Made by a program: the position numbers and the translations under genes. Of a DNA stretch of 64,000 bases, positions 1-11,965 are shown in pieces. Source of the stretch: Gerris lacustris (taxonomy: Eukaryota > Arthropoda > Insecta > Hemiptera > Gerridae); contig OX578276.1 of the NCBI GenBank assembly GCA_951217055.1, forward strand, positions 136,963,787 to 137,027,786, read 5' to 3'. The notes beneath the pieces were generated by a model, which searched no databases, was not told the origin of the DNA, and saw nothing but the letters and a program-made list of their open reading frames with translations. Each line of letters begins with the position of its first letter. Position 1 is the stretch's first letter.

Positions 1-760
1 TAATTTAAAATTAGAAATATATATCATTTTATTTAGAGTAATAAGGATTTTACATATATATATATATATATATACATATATATATTGTATTACAAGATTG
101 ATTATATAATAAGAGAAAAAATGTTTTGAAGTGTTAGATGAGGAAAAGAGTTTTGATATTTATTGAAAGCTTAACCGCTTCAAGGGACATTCACAAGGAC
201 ATGGAGCTGTATGTAAAGTATAATGTTTAGCAAATTTGTATTAATAGAACTATTAGAGTATAGGCCCGTTTTTCGTGACTCTCCAGAAATAATTTGCTCA
301 TGTTCGAGGTTAACTTGCTTCTAGAACTAATAGCAACATACAATTATGTGACACAATAATATATTAATAATTTAATAATTAAATTAATATATATGCTAAA
401 TAATCTTAAAAACTCTGACTTAATTTATTTATTAATGTAATTCTACTTCACTATGTATCGGCTTTTAATAGTCGAGAACTTCTTAGGTAAATAAGCAAGT
501 AGCAAGTATAATTTACGTGGGTATAACTACATACTACATATATTGTTAAATCTATTAAGATTACCTCCAACCGACGCTCTAATCCATAACTTTGGAGTTT
601 TAATTGATAGGACATGGCTTAAACCCTAATTTTTTTTAAGGAAGTGGAAACAGAAGTTTTTTGACTACGTCAATTTTTTGAAATAATGTATATTTTTTTT
701 TAATTAAAACTGTTTCACTTCAAACTTCTACAAATAAAATAATACCGAAGTCAAGGAACG
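1..760. other. AT-rich non-coding DNA with a short (TA)n tract
   Basis: No gene recognised. A short (TA)n run interrupted by CA lies at 51-86. The rest is AT-rich sequence with stops in all frames and no repeat that I can match elsewhere in the window. Confidence 0.6.
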
Positions 761-769
761 TGGGGAATA

Positions 770-1182
770 GTACATTTACGCGTCGAGTGAGGAAAGTAGC
801 ATTTTGCATGAGAGTGTGGAGTTTGCACCCGAGTGACAGCGCGGGTAGTAAAACCACACGAGCAAAGCAAAATGCCGTTTTCGCACAAGTTGCGTACCGT
901 ACTTTATCTACGATTGTTAGATTTAATAAATACAGAAAAAAATAAACTTCCTGTATGCAAGTTCGTTTTCTCTTTTGATAAAGATGACAATAATTCATTA
1001 GTTGTATTTTGTGCCGAATTAATTATTTGGGGAGGCGTATTATTCTCATCATATTCGTCATAATCATTTTGAATTCTTCTTCTTTACCGCACTTGGGTGG
1101 TAAAGAAGAGGAATTCTTCAGAACTATGAGACGCGCATGCGCAATGAATACAAGCACGTAAAGAATCACTTTCTAGGCGGAG
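770..1182 (-). mobile_element. Rep-F copy 1, decayed DNA-transposon-like element
   Basis: This matches 4385-4960 and 46305-46870. Shared landmarks are the GC-richer end with ACGCGTCGAGTG and GCATTTTGCATG, a coding-like stretch on the minus strand (about 1067-905), an imperfect palindrome at 1070-1116 (CTTTACC paired with GGTAAAG) and a GCGCATGCGCAATGAATACA block. The minus-strand translation includes TPPQIINSAQNTTNELL, aligning with TPSEIINSAQKTTNELI in copy 2. Compared with copy 3 this copy lacks roughly 100 bp between the peptide and the palindrome. The superfamily is not recognised. The element is non-autonomous as it stands. Confidence 0.6.
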
Positions 1183-2271
1183 CCGAGGGAGTAAATTATC
1201 GCTCGGGTACAATTGATTTTTACTCCCGAGGTACGTCAAGATCTTATCTATAGAAGGGTCAAAAAAATAAATGAATAAGATTTTAAAGTATTTTATTAAA
1301 CCAAAAGTAAATATTTTTATATTTATTTAAAAAAAAAAAAAAAAATAGTTAGATATAATATTAACAATTCATTAAATAAGTTTAATCACGTTAAAATTAA
1401 ATTATAGATAGTAATTATTTGAATTTCAATACTAAAATTAGATGGGAGAATCAGCTGGTTGCTGAGTCGTGTATTGAATAGTATCGACAACTGATGTAAA
1501 CACATATGGATTAGTTTATCTATATTTAGAAATTACGATTTTACTTTTAACTTGTTTGTTTGTTTTGCTAATTAATCACCATTTAACCCGTCGTGGAGGT
1601 TACATGACAAGTAGATTTAGACTTCTGGAGATAAAATATATTAAATTCTTGAAACGTGTTATTGTCCTTTATTGAAAGAACTTTTTACTTGAAAGCTTAC
1701 TCGAAAGCTTTTTACTTGAAAACTCTGAGGAAGTTATTTCAAGAGCTTCATTTTTAAACATGCTAAGCTGCTATTCTCTAATGTATAATTTCTCCAGTAA
1801 TAAATGTTGTCAATTATCTAACTTATAATGCCTTAAAGTTTCCTTACGACTTCCTCGTGAATACGTACGAAAATCATAATCCTAACGGTTTGACCCTAAT
1901 AGGTAGGTTAAAACCAGCATACGTTTTTTCTAGAACTGCGACGTGACTCATATCACATAGTGCAAAGTAGTCAGAAAAGAAACTTCTTTAAACTTAATAT
2001 AGTGACACCATTTCGACCAATGTATATATAAAAAAGACTCTGAAATCTATACGGTCTCCGGCAATTATAAACAAATAAAATAAACAATAAAAAGTAGTCA
2101 TAATTATAAACAATAAAAAGTAGTCTCTCAGATAATGGAACAAATAAACATATTATAATGTTAAAGATTAATAAATAATTGGAAAATAATTCAAATAAAA
2201 CATGAATTATTGAATGACTAAGTTATCTCGGTTGAATTAATTTTTCTTTCTGAATATTATATTTATTTAGT
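1183..2271. other. No feature recognised
   Basis: AT-rich unique-looking sequence with an A-run at about 1327-1345. A short local duplication of the AAACAATAAAAAGTAGTC type occurs near 2081-2125. Nothing gene-like is visible. Confidence 0.5.
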
Positions 2272-2905
2272 TTAGTGATGGCGCAGTAATTAGATGTTGA
2301 GCTATTGATGGATTTACACTTTTATGCGTCCCCTGAGCCCAAAAGATTGGTTTGTAAAAATATTTCTCTATATTCTTTTCTCTCCTCTTCTTGGGCTATA
2401 AGGGATGCCACACCAATTGCATGGCATTTTTTTAAAAATAATTTTATAGTTATCTTGTAATGGGATACTTGTGAATAGGGCTTGGATGTCTAATGATATT
2501 ATTTCTTCATCGTCATTAACTGTTATATTCTCTAAAGCTTTTTTTAAATCTATTGAATTTTTATAGTAAAAATATTATTATGGCACAGATTGTTTAATGT
2601 AGGATTTATTAGCTTTGTCAATTTTTCAGTGGGGGCATTGTTACTGCTTACTATTGGTCTTAGTTTTTAATTTATATAGTCTTAATTTATGAGTGGAGGA
2701 AAAGTATTGTGACAGTGTGAAAATACTATATTGAGGTTTTGATGAATTTACACGTTTTGATGTTCCCTAAATCCAAAAAAATTATTTTTAAGAAATGTCT
2801 ATCGTCCTGTCTGTTGTTTGCAGACTCCGTACACGAGTGGAGCCTAAACTACTTGGCCGATTTCCTATACATTTTCAGAATAACTGTTTAGGGTGGGGGC
2901 AGTGA
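2272..2905 (+). repeat. Rep-A fragments (two partial, diverged copies)
   Basis: Two pieces match the Rep-A family, best seen at 26960-27600. One is at 2272-2350 (GTGATGGCGCAG, then GATGGATTTACAC, then CCCCTGAGCCCAAAA). The other is at about 2690-2905 (AAAGTATTGTGA, a TGTCTATCGTCCTGTCTG stretch, then CTAAACTACTTGGCCGAT). Both are heavily mutated and lack the family's 3' part. The sequence between them is unassigned AT-rich DNA. Confidence 0.55.
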
Positions 2906-3243
2906 AATGCATTGTTTATATATAAATAAAAAAATAACTATTTAAAATAATGATTTATTAGCAGTAACATTACATAGGAAGTTTGAAATTGGTTGTTCAA
3001 GAAATAATATCTTGAAAGTGACGTTGAAGGGAGTTAACTGATTGTTAAAGTTTCTGTCAACTCTCTCCAGCCTAGGACCGGTATGCGGGCTATCTCAATA
3101 ATCACATTCGGGGATCTTCTCTTATAACCTGAAGCGAAATTAAAATACATATTAATTTTAGCTCTTAATTACCCTAAAATAAACGTGAAAATTATTTCCC
3201 AGAGACAGATTTGACGATTTTGATTACATAATTATAACATGAT

Positions 3244-3352
3244 AGTGGCGTAACTATGCGTGCAGGCGGGCCCCCATTTAATTTTTTTGCTCATCAATTT
3301 TATTTGGTGAGGGGCCCCCATAAAGTTCTTGGGGGGGGGATTTACTTTCATT
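3244..3352. mobile_element. GC-rich hAT-like terminal fragment
   Basis: The block opens with AGTGGCGTAACTATG and contains two GGGGCCCCC-type runs, followed by G9 at about 3331. This composition and the AGTGGCGTA-type start resemble terminal regions of some hAT-related elements. No partner end and no target-site duplication could be fixed, so classification is an inference. Confidence 0.3.
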
Positions 3353-3464
3353 TATATTTATAATATAAATATAATAATAATAATTTTATCATCAGTTACA
3401 CAGTAACCATGAGAATCCTAAACAATATATTTGGATACTTTTCTTACTCCTTATGTAAAATGAG

Positions 3465-3745
3465 GGAGCTAGCGTGGCCGAGTGGGTTAACCCACGTCTG
3501 TTCAGCCATCAATGGATCAGGAGGTCGGGGTTCAATCCCTCGCCGTGATACTCTGATTGAATGGCTCACTAATGATCACATCATACTTGCTTCGGCGGTA
3601 CAATGTACAGAGGTATGATGGTGTGAAGTTGTGAAGTGGCTGGAACTCTCTACCTCGGGGCTTGTAAAAAGGGCCCGGATGAAGGCCTAATTGCTAGGTT
3701 CGAACAAGTGGTTCGTCCTACCCTTACCTTACTACTACTACTCCT
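3465..3745 (+). mobile_element. tRNA-derived SINE
   Basis: The head carries both internal RNA polymerase III promoter boxes: box A TGGCCGAGTGG at 3475-3485 and box B GGTTCAATCCC at 3529-3539, about 44 bp apart. The box A form resembles Leu/Ser-type tRNAs, but no clean acceptor or anticodon stem remains. A roughly 200-bp tRNA-unrelated body follows, and the unit ends in short ACT/TAC repeats at about 3729-3742, as many SINEs do. The ORF that overlaps it is incidental. A second copy was not found in this window, so the limits are approximate. Confidence 0.7.
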
Positions 3746-4384
3746 TATGTATACTTTGAATTCAGAAGAAGCATATATGGTATGTTGAGGAAGTACTATT
3801 CGCTGTCACCATTACCATATTGAGAGAAAGATGGTTCTTCTGTTGTATACATTGACTGTATTGAATCTGTTCTTGTGTGTTTCTTGGTGTTTATTATTTC
3901 ATTCCATATCTCCTTGTGTCTTTTGTATTCTGATTGCTATGGTCCCTAGTTCGATGTGTTGTGCTGTGTTATAGAGAGGTCATTTTGAGAAAATGAAAGA
4001 ACTGCAAAAGGACTATGTTAGACATGAAATTGTTGAAAATAATTAAAATTAATAATTAAATAAACGGTGAGCGGGAGTGGTTGTAAAAATATAAACTGAC
4101 CCGATACCAATCATACTAAAAAATAATAATAAAATGTATACTTATTAATACTTTCAATGAGGTATTAATTAGGCAAATAAATTCTCTAATATTTTGATAT
4201 TAATTAAACTTGTTTTAAAAACTAGTCGTTCTAATTTAATTAAAGTTGGATGGTAGGTCATAAATAACTCTCTGTTAGTCCCTTAGTCCTTCTGTTAGTG
4301 CTTGGATAATATAATACAAAAACATTAATTATATTAAATAAAGATGGTAATTAACTCAATTTAAAATTGCCTAGAGATAAACAT
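3746..4384. other. No feature recognised
   Basis: AT-rich sequence without recognisable genes or repeats. At about 4247-4310 there is a faint resemblance to the Rep-B phrase around GGATGGTAGGTCATAA, probably a very old fragment. Confidence 0.45.
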
Positions 4385-4960
4385 ATTTTATCTACGATTG
4401 ATACGAAATGTAAACATTATATCTCTGTTTAGATGCATAGAAAGTGATTCTTTTCGTAGCTGATGTATTCATTGCGCATGCGCGTTCATAATGAGGTGAA
4501 TAATTCTTCTTTTTTCCGCCCTAGGTCGGGAAAAAGAGGAATTCTTCACCTTAACGTACGATTAGCGAGTTTGCTTACATTCTAATTTGCTGTTTGGTTA
4601 ATTAAAGTAACAGTTTATATCGAGTTTTTAGAGAAACAATGAGTGATTTAAGTAATTATGAAGAAAATGAGGAGAATTATACGCCTTCCGAAATAATTAA
4701 TTCGGCACAAAAGACAACTAATGAATTAATACCATATTAATCAAAAGAGAAATATTTACTTATATACAGGAAGTTTATTAATTTTTTTTCTGTATTTATT
4801 ATTAAAATCCACAATCGTAGATAAAGTACGGTACGCAACTCGTGCGAAAACTGCATTTTGCTTTGCTCGTGTGGTTTTACTACTACAAAAAAGTATGCAA
4901 ACTCCACACTCGCATGCACAATGCTACTTTCCGCACTAGACGCGTAATGTACTACACCTC
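4385..4960 (+). mobile_element. Rep-F copy 2, most complete copy
   Basis: This copy runs from TTTATCTACGATTGATACG through the GCGCATGCGCG block (about 4476-4490), an imperfect palindrome at 4498-4548, the short ORF at 4639-4740 and the ACGCGTAATGTAC end near 4940-4953. The motif TTTATCTACGATTG recurs inverted near 4813-4826. Copy 3 ends in the same TATCAATCGTAGATAAAA sequence, which supports the boundary. The palindrome keeps its pairing although its bases differ from copies 1 and 3. The superfamily was not recognised. Confidence 0.6.
4639..4740 (+). pseudogene. 33-residue ORF, possible N-terminus of a lost Rep-F transposase
   Basis: An ATG-started ORF encodes 33 acidic residues and stops at 4738-4740. 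It starts MSDLSNYEENEEN and contains TPSEIINSAQKTTNELI. The second motif recurs in copies 1 and 3 with conservative changes, although copy 3 is frameshifted around it. Conservation at protein level in three diverged copies suggests these are remains of a coding exon rather than chance. No domain is recognisable in so short a piece. Confidence 0.4.
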
Positions 4961-5639
4961 TGAAATTATCAGGTAATTGATTTATCTTGAGAAAGTAAAA
5001 AATAAGATATTTGATTAAAGATCGTGCTACATCTTTATTTAGTTTTAACTAGATTTTTAGGGGATTCACCTACCATCTCTAATAAGCATGGTAGAATGGT
5101 AGAACTGAGAACTGATTACTGCTGCATTGTCGGTGTTTTTCTTTCAAAGACCTCTTTTAAGTGAAGGGAGTTTCAGATTTCAAACAACTTTTTATTAAAG
5201 GATCTGAGCAAGACGTGGTTAAAGTAAGAAGTGTCCTTAATGATTTTCTGTTGTCCTTTTTGTCTCTTATTTTGAGGAAATTACCCAGTGAACACTTTCA
5301 ACAAAACTGAAAGACAATGTTGTCAGTTTATTGCCAACTCCCAACGGAAAATATTTCATTATAGACCGAATTTGACTATTACGATCAATTACACCGAGAG
5401 TCTTTAATTTTATATTATACTAGCCTTCACCAAGCGATCCGCGCGTGGCTCATGCCTGGAATCAGTGGCTAGGATTCGTATTATCATGTTGGTCAAGCTG
5501 TTAAATTAAACGCCCTATTAGTTTCAGTTCCAAAGCCATCAAATAATAAAATATCCTGTGAATCGTAGTTAAGAGGCTATTTATTACATGTCAATAGTCC
5601 TCCCTTTCAATTTTAGGTTCGATAAATAAACAAAAAAAA
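4961..5639. other. No feature recognised
   Basis: Mostly AT-rich sequence. A slightly less AT-rich stretch lies at about 5425-5475. No open frame, splice pair or shared repeat was seen. Confidence 0.45.
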
Positions 5640-6161
5640 TACGTGCGGTGTCGCGGGACACCCGGTAGGAACGAAGTTCCTTACATTTTTCATTAAATAT
5701 AAATTATAAAATCACACTGCTAAGTACGTATACATTGCTAACTACTTATACATTGCGGAGTTAGAAAATAGACAAATTAAAAGTAACGAACTGTTTGTAC
5801 CTGGCAGAGTTAAGGCAAAGTTAAAAGAAAATCATTATTTGTATAATTAAAGCAAGCGTCTTACTATAAATATATATTACTATAAATATATAATATAAGA
5901 AAAAAGTTGATCATGATGAGTTTATAGTGAAAGAGTATGTTTGTTAATGGAGTTTGGATTGAAATAGGACTGTTTTCTACCTACCCGGCCAATTAATTTA
6001 AAATATTATAAAATATATCTCTTCCCTACTCTACAGCTTCTGCTTGTATCAGGGTGAAATTTTACATGCTTATATTTTATTTATTTACAAAACAAAATTA
6101 CATTTTTGACATAATATATAACACAAATAATCAAAACAAGTCAAGTAACAGGCTTCCTTAA
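5640..6161 (+). repeat. Rep-G copy 1, ~520-bp dispersed repeat
   Basis: This is nearly collinear with 60384-60880, with only scattered substitutions and small indels. It starts with a GC-rich hairpin, GGTGTC-GCG-GGACACC (about 5646-5661), followed by the palindrome GGAACGAAGTTCC. The body is AT-rich and non-coding. The GC-rich hairpin and terminal palindrome would fit a Helitron-like or other non-autonomous DNA element, but no definitive end is visible. Copy 2 extends past this copy's 3' limit. Confidence 0.7.
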
Positions 6162-7744
6162 GCACCGTTTCCATTCTAACAAGTTGCAGGCACATGTACT
6201 CTACATTTTTTGGTGAAACAAAGCCTACAAGTCGAACTGGTGGTGAAAAACACACACACATAGATACATACACGAAAAAGTTAAGGCCGGATTCGGTTTT
6301 CGGAATGTATGAAATGAAAAAGTATCCAAATATTTTACAATTCTGATCAATGTGCAGACAAAAATTTAATTTTATAATGATATCCGGGGTTCTCTTAAAT
6401 TTTATATGATTAAGATATATGTTAAAGTAACGTCTGTACAGACACGTGGAGGATTAAATTTGGTGATTTAAGTTAAGTGATCAGTTACGACCACTTTGAC
6501 TTCTCAGGCTGGGTGTACTTTTTCTTTAAGCGGAAAATTCTTTTGCACTAACTTATAATTATTGGAGTTAAATCATTTTTACTGCAAGATTAAAAAGATT
6601 TAAGTAATAGATATATAAGTGGCCCCTTTTTTAGTATCAGTGCCAATTTGGTCAGCCCTCTTTACTTGGTGAATAATAAGAATTAATAATGTTATTATTA
6701 AAAATAAACAAATTATTATTTAATGAGTTAAATTGTTTACGTCCTCTACTTGCTTAGGAAAAATAAATAACGACTCCATTTTGTCCTTAAATGACAAATG
6801 ACAGTATAAATATTATTAAAGAGTATTAATTGTTTGTGTGAAATGATTGATGCTTTAGTTGTCTAGGTTTTGGATGGGTGGGAGGTAACCTTCTGGCGTT
6901 AGAGCGCCGAGTCGTCGAGTCAGAGATAGTCTAGAGAAAGCCTGGTGTATAGTCGCCCTGACATTGGACCCATTGTATAATATATTTTCGTCAGTGACCC
7001 AGTTTCTCAGTGGGTGACTAGGTCAATGTTGACAGGGTATCTTGCACAACAGAGGCGCACTCACGCACTTCTACATGACTACATGACTAACCTCGGCCAA
7101 CACTCACACGTCTACCACCACATCAATTAGCATCTGCCCCAAAACACTGCTCCAGCCTCCTCAACTACTTACCACTATCTTCTCGTGAATTGATCCCTAA
7201 CAAAACAAACCATCTCCTAATATTACATTAGTCATCTTTCACACTTGAACTGTGCCATAAATTAAAACCGGGAACTAAACTGGCCGTTATAAGTATTTAG
7301 ATTATTAGATCAAGGGTAAAAATAATTAGTTTAAAATAATATACACTCGCTGCCCAATGTCACTATTAACCACTGTAATTCAAAGATTTCATACAAGCTA
7401 TTTTATTAATATTTTCATGCTTCTTAATCTATAATTCTTTGCTTTGTATCAAAACAAATTAAAAACTATTATTAATTGTATATTTTTTTGTTAAATATGT
7501 GTGTAAAATATATGACGGAAATGAGAAATTAAAAAAAAATAATGAGATGGTCTTTTATTTTAATTAACAATTAATAGATTCGTTATAGTGAAGAATAAAG
7601 TAGAAGAAATAACAATTAACCACCAAGTCTTTTCTTTAACACACATCTACACATATCTATAATATATAATCTGAATGTATTGACAATGTATCATGACTAT
7701 TTCACTCCACATCTTAGTGAAACAAAAGTGACTAGGCTAATGTG
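6162..7744. other. Unassigned DNA with a moderately GC-rich block at 6870-7160
   Basis: An (AC)n-like stretch lies near 6250. The block at about 6870-7160 is richer in G and C than its surroundings and contains TGACCCAGTTTCTC with an inverted partner near 7000-7020. All frames there are closed by stops within short distances and I saw no convincing splice pair. It may be an old repeat or regulatory sequence. The rest is AT-rich. Confidence 0.4.
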
Positions 7745-8460
7745 CAGTGCCGGATTCATGACTTTTGAGGACCTAGGCCAAATTTTACTATTTTACCCCC
7801 CATACAGGCCCGTCGAGAGGGGGCGGCAGGTACGGCTGATGCCGGGGGGCCCGGACCTCCCCTAAAGGGCCCCGCTTCTCAAGCCCCGAACACCCAATCA
7901 CGCCAATATTTACGATTGAAATGTTAAATAATTATATTCGTAATAATAATTAAAAATAATATTAGTTAATATTAAAGTTGTAAGCCAAGTGTGGTGATTA
8001 AGTTTGCGAGAGAATTTCCCGGTACCGAGACTGAGAAGCGAAAAATTACTAAACCTTATCCCGAAGGGTTTCAAGAAAAATCCACAGAGAACCCAGAAAA
8101 TCGCTTCAAAGTTGAAGTTTTTAATGTTTTAATTGACAGTGTGATTGGAAACTTGAGTGATCCATACCAAGCAGTCAACAAAATCAATGATTAATAATTT
8201 GTTCATTTTTATTGGGACATATCCAAAGTTGAAAAAATATTAAATACACCACCATTCATTTTCAACCATGTATGGTTGAAAAATCCGGCATGCTAGCCTT
8301 AAAGACACTACAATGGTTTCTTCAGTCATAAAAATTCATATTTCCTACTAGTAGGTTTTGGAGGCCCCCTGGAAACTTTTAGGGGTCCCTCAATTTCCCT
8401 TCCAAGGGCCCCCCGCGCGGCGGGGTCTGCGGGTCCCTTATTGCCACCACTATTTCCTAC
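7745..8460 (+). mobile_element. Decayed hAT-type DNA transposon remnant(s)
   Basis: The region is bounded by GC-rich, terminus-like sequence. On the left are CAGTGCCGGATTC and CAGGCCCGTCGAGAGGG; on the right is CCCTTATTGCCACCACT, whose complement starts AGTGGTGGCAATAAGG. Between them is a fragment of coding sequence resembling the ZMYM1-like group of hAT transposases (7991-8250). The two ends do not match as clean terminal inverted repeats and no 8-bp target duplication could be fixed, so this may be more than one overlapping remnant. Confidence 0.5.
7991..8250 (+). pseudogene. hAT transposase fragment (ZMYM1-like), frameshifted
   Basis: The open stretch at 7991-8194 encodes a polar, lysine-rich part followed by NRFKVEVFNVLIDSVIGNL and a short AVNKIND tail. 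The phrase F-x-V-E-V-F-N-x-x-I-D followed by a leucine is characteristic of the region before the catalytic domain in ZMYM1-like hAT transposases. A stop follows at about 8192. In the next frame NNLFIFIGTYPKLKKY continues, matching the family's usual LFxFL...YP pattern, so a frameshift has split the frame. Catalytic residues are absent. The recognition is from family knowledge, without a database search. Confidence 0.55.
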
Positions 8461-8471
8461 TTCCTACAATA

Positions 8472-9190
8472 CTAGCTGGATACCCGTGCTTCGCTACGAA
8501 GTTTATTTTAATTTGATAAGTTTACAAACTACCGTCAAGAGAGACTATTTTATGCGAGAATATCTAGATTCTATCCCTCCCACTTATTTCTATATCCCCT
8601 CCTCTTTGATAAGATAATTTGCAAATATCCCAAATTTACACCCCTCCTAAATGAATATATGACAAAACTGTAGATAACAACAATTACTGTACTCTTAAAG
8701 AGCTTTTTTAACGATATGCATCATGAAGGGTATTCATTATTTTGACCCCATATTCATCACTTGAGTTGTACCCCGTACCCCTGAGTGCCAAAATTTAAAT
8801 TACTGTGACCTTCCTATTGCTTTGAATTGAAGGTCAAGTGTAAAAATTTTCATCGAGATCAGACAAAAACTGTAGATTTGTATAAAGAACATACACACAT
8901 ACGATGACTTTTAGATGTATTTTTACATTTTACCCCCTTAAATGTATATATCAACAATTACTGTACTCTTAAAGAGCTTTTGAATGATATGCATCATGAA
9001 GGGTATTCATTACTTTGACCCCGTATTCATCACTTGTGTTTACCCCATACCCCTGTGTACCAAAATTTAAATTTCTAAATTCTATGTAGACAGTGAGTTT
9101 CTCCTTGCTTTGATGATCAAATATGCAAATTTTCATCGAGATCGAAGCAAAAGTGTAGATTTGTATATAGAACATACACATATATACCTT
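8472..9190 (-). mobile_element. Rep-E copy 1, Helitron-like remnant
   Basis: Read on the minus strand, the sequence ends with a CTTCG-TAG-CGAAG hairpin (8489-8501) 13 bases before CTAG (8472-8475) and a T. This is the classic arrangement of a Helitron 3' terminus. The body contains a direct duplication with a period of about 273 bp: ATTACTGTACTCTTAAAGAG occurs near 8684 and again near 8957. A related copy starts the same way at 10709, and inverted fragments occur at 13320-13500 and 52590-52800. No Rep/helicase coding sequence is present. The far end is uncertain because a MITE begins at 9198. Confidence 0.5.
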
Positions 9191-9197
9191 GACGGCT

Positions 9198-9576
9198 GAA
9201 CTACAGTATATGGGGCTCTTTCTGATAACACGTTATCTCAGTATAAACCACTTTCAAGACTTAATATATCGATATATCTTGTCTGTTAAACTCTTTTATA
9301 TTTCGATTTGAAACTCTACCTGGTCTATATGCAGGAGGGGTTTTTTTTTTAGAAATGAGCGCTCTGCGAAGCGGTGTGGAGCGGCGATTCAAAATTCTAG
9401 GGCAAAAAATTAAGGTTAACAAAATTAAATTCAAACCCGAAACTAACACATTTTCGTTAAAACGTGTAAAATTACGCAAATCACACATTATTTGGATATA
9501 TTGAAATATGGCGTCTATATAACAATCGATTGTAGCGATTTGCGATGTATAGTAGGGGCTCCATATACTGTAGTTC
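9198..9576. mobile_element. MITE-1 with ~20-bp terminal inverted repeats
   Basis: The left end GAACTACAGTATATGG and the right end CCATATACTGTAGTTC are inverted copies, extending imperfectly into GGGCTC / GGGGCTCC. The element is 379 bp. Its core, with ACCTGGTCTATATGCAGGAG and ATTCTAGGGCAAA, is homologous and inverted relative to 41951-42158, although that element has different terminal repeats. The ORF inside is not conserved. The superfamily is undetermined. Confidence 0.65.
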
Positions 9577-10708
9577 TACTTTCAACTTAAAATACCATTT
9601 GATTTAACTTGATTTAATAAACAGTCTTTTTATTAAACATTTATTCATTTAAACTTATATAAACAAAATATTTTTTCACTTACCACAGTACTATGAGGTT
9701 AAACCAATAATGCGAACAAAATTATTAAAAAATAAAATAACTTAAACATATTTTGTTTAGGTTAAACTAAAAAAATATTTAAAATATAATATTACCATGA
9801 TGAATAATAATTATTTATAATATTTTTATTTTAAATAATTTTTTATAATAAACTTTAGATTATTTAATTTTGATACGATGGTAGTGTGGTAGCCCTGAAA
9901 GAGGCGAGTCACTGGGACGCGTCGGTTTCCCATATAGTTTTAGTGCGTCGGCCATATTGTTTTTACTTCTCTAATTAGGTCAACAGTAATTTTAGTCGAA
10001 TCTTACTTTAAATTCACTTCTTAATCGAGGAAAAGTATTTTAAATCGGGTAGCGGGTCTATATATTTGTAATGTGTGTTATAATTCAAATGTTTCTTTTT
10101 TATTTCTATACGTTTTTCTTTCGAAAAGTACATCTTTCGTGTATGTAGTTTATATTTTATTCATTGTTCGTTGTTCTTTGTTGAAATCTTGTTTTTGGAG
10201 ATAGATCGATTTGTTATTCAGTGTAATATCGACGGTAATATCTTTCAAAGTTAATTCTACGTATATTTATAACAGCATTTAGAGAATACAATGGAATAGG
10301 AAGATATACATAGGATGGATTGAAAAAAACGAAGCGAAGCTATTAAGGTAGATTGATTCTTTCTATTTACAGGTTTGATTGAATAATTTACAGGTTAATT
10401 GAATAATTTATGTTTTGTTATAATAAACAATCTTATTACACAACGATTATGGTAAGAGATAATTTTATTTAAATTCTTAATCAAACTATTGTTGTTTTTT
10501 TTTATAGTTATTTTTTTAGAATTAAAAGCTATTCAAAAAGTGAAGATTTTTGTTTTATTTTTATTTTTTTAATTTTTTTTTAATATAGGAGGGAATTATC
10601 TTATAGACTACGTAACATTCTCACCCCCTTAATCTTCCTTTTCGCTTATTTTCTGTTACATTCTTTGTTTGTTTTACTTTTTATTCGAAATAATTATTTT
10701 ATGTTTTA
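9577..10708. other. No gene recognised
   Basis: AT-rich. A slightly more complex stretch at 9880-10030 contains GGGACGCGTCGG, but no open frame or paired splice sites could be defended. Confidence 0.4.
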
Positions 10709-10905
10709 CTAGCTGGATACCCGTTCTTTGCTACGGAGTGTTATTTTAATTTGATAAGTTTGTAAACTACCATCAAGAAACATTTAAATTATTTTACTAT
10801 GAGAGAATATCTAGATTTTACCACTTCCACTGATTTCTATACCCCCTCTTCTTTGATAAGATAATTTGCAAATATCCTAAATTTAGCCCCCTCCTAAAAA
10901 AAAAC
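10709..10905 (-). mobile_element. Rep-E copy 2, truncated Helitron-like remnant
   Basis: It begins on the plus strand with CTAGCTGGATACCCGT as in copy 1, then follows the same body through GATAAGATAATTTGCAAATA. The terminal hairpin is damaged here (CTTTGCTACGGAG instead of CTTCGCTACGAAG). The match stops near 10905. Confidence 0.55.
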
Positions 10906-11402
10906 CAAGGGATTCTACTGTACTCTATTCTAGGCCGCGCTGCGGCCGCTTTTCGGGGTTTGTCGAGTGAATCGAGTAGGAAGCAGAGCCCCCTTGTAAT
11001 ATATTAAATAAAATTGTATAAAACGTAAATGAACGTAAACAACATTTTACAGTTATAGGACTTTTTTTAGTCCAGATTGTGTTTTAGTTGTGGACTAAGA
11101 AATTATAAATGTTTTCAAACAATTTTGTCTAATTTTAGGTCATAATTATGACTCATATACCCATATTAATTTAAGTCATAATAGGGTTTTTAACATTACT
11201 GCGGTAAAATAGTTGTATTGTATTCTTCAAAATGAGTTTGTTTTACTTTGGTTTATCAGTAGTATGTCTGCAGTTATCAGTAATGGGAGTTTATTAGTAG
11301 TACTTACAATAAATATAAAATAGAACTTATTATTAGAGTTGAAAAATCCAATACACAAGTTATTAGTGTAAAGTCCCAAAATGACGAATAAAAACGAGTA
11401 AA
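10906..11402. other. No feature recognised
   Basis: A small GC patch with GCCGCGCTGCGGCCGC lies near 10933-10950. Otherwise AT-rich without genes. Confidence 0.4.
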
Positions 11403-11464
11403 AAGAGGGGGCCCATATAGGTCTAGCCGTGGGGCCCGCTACGGCTCTCGACTGGCCTGCCCCC
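11403..11464. mobile_element. Short GC-rich hAT-like terminal fragment
   Basis: The G/C-rich run GAGGGGGCCCATATAGG to CTGCCCCC has the same composition as the fragments at 3244, 7745, 8345 and 12175. It is abruptly followed by (TA)n. There is no partner end. Confidence 0.25.
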
Positions 11465-11965
11465 ATATATATATATATTTTTTTATCCTAGTTTTTATGA
11501 ACTATAGCAGTTCTATAATTAGGTTTACTTGGATTTTTTTTACAAAACCGTTATGGTAAGTTAATATTCGTAGGCCTAACTTAACTTAACTAATGCCAAA
11601 ATAGTAGAATAAACTATAATGAAGTGGAAGATTTATTTTAATTCTTGAAATACTTTATAATTTGGTTTTATGTACTACATAATATGTGGTTATGTTTTAA
11701 TAAATATATTTGTATATCCTTTTTTAAAAAACTTATAAATATAAAATGTACAGCTCAGGAGATAGCGTGCAAAAGAGCGATTGACTAACATCAAGTTAAT
11801 CTTTTGGTGCCTGTAAAATATATGTGGTCGGCTAAGTTCGTCTGCGGGACATAAGCTCGCCAGCTTGGCAATAGGCATTTGAAAAAAAACAAAAAAAAAA
11901 CTAAGATGGAGAGCGGCCATTTTGGGGAACAATGTGATTTTCATGATCCTGCGAGTACAAAACCA

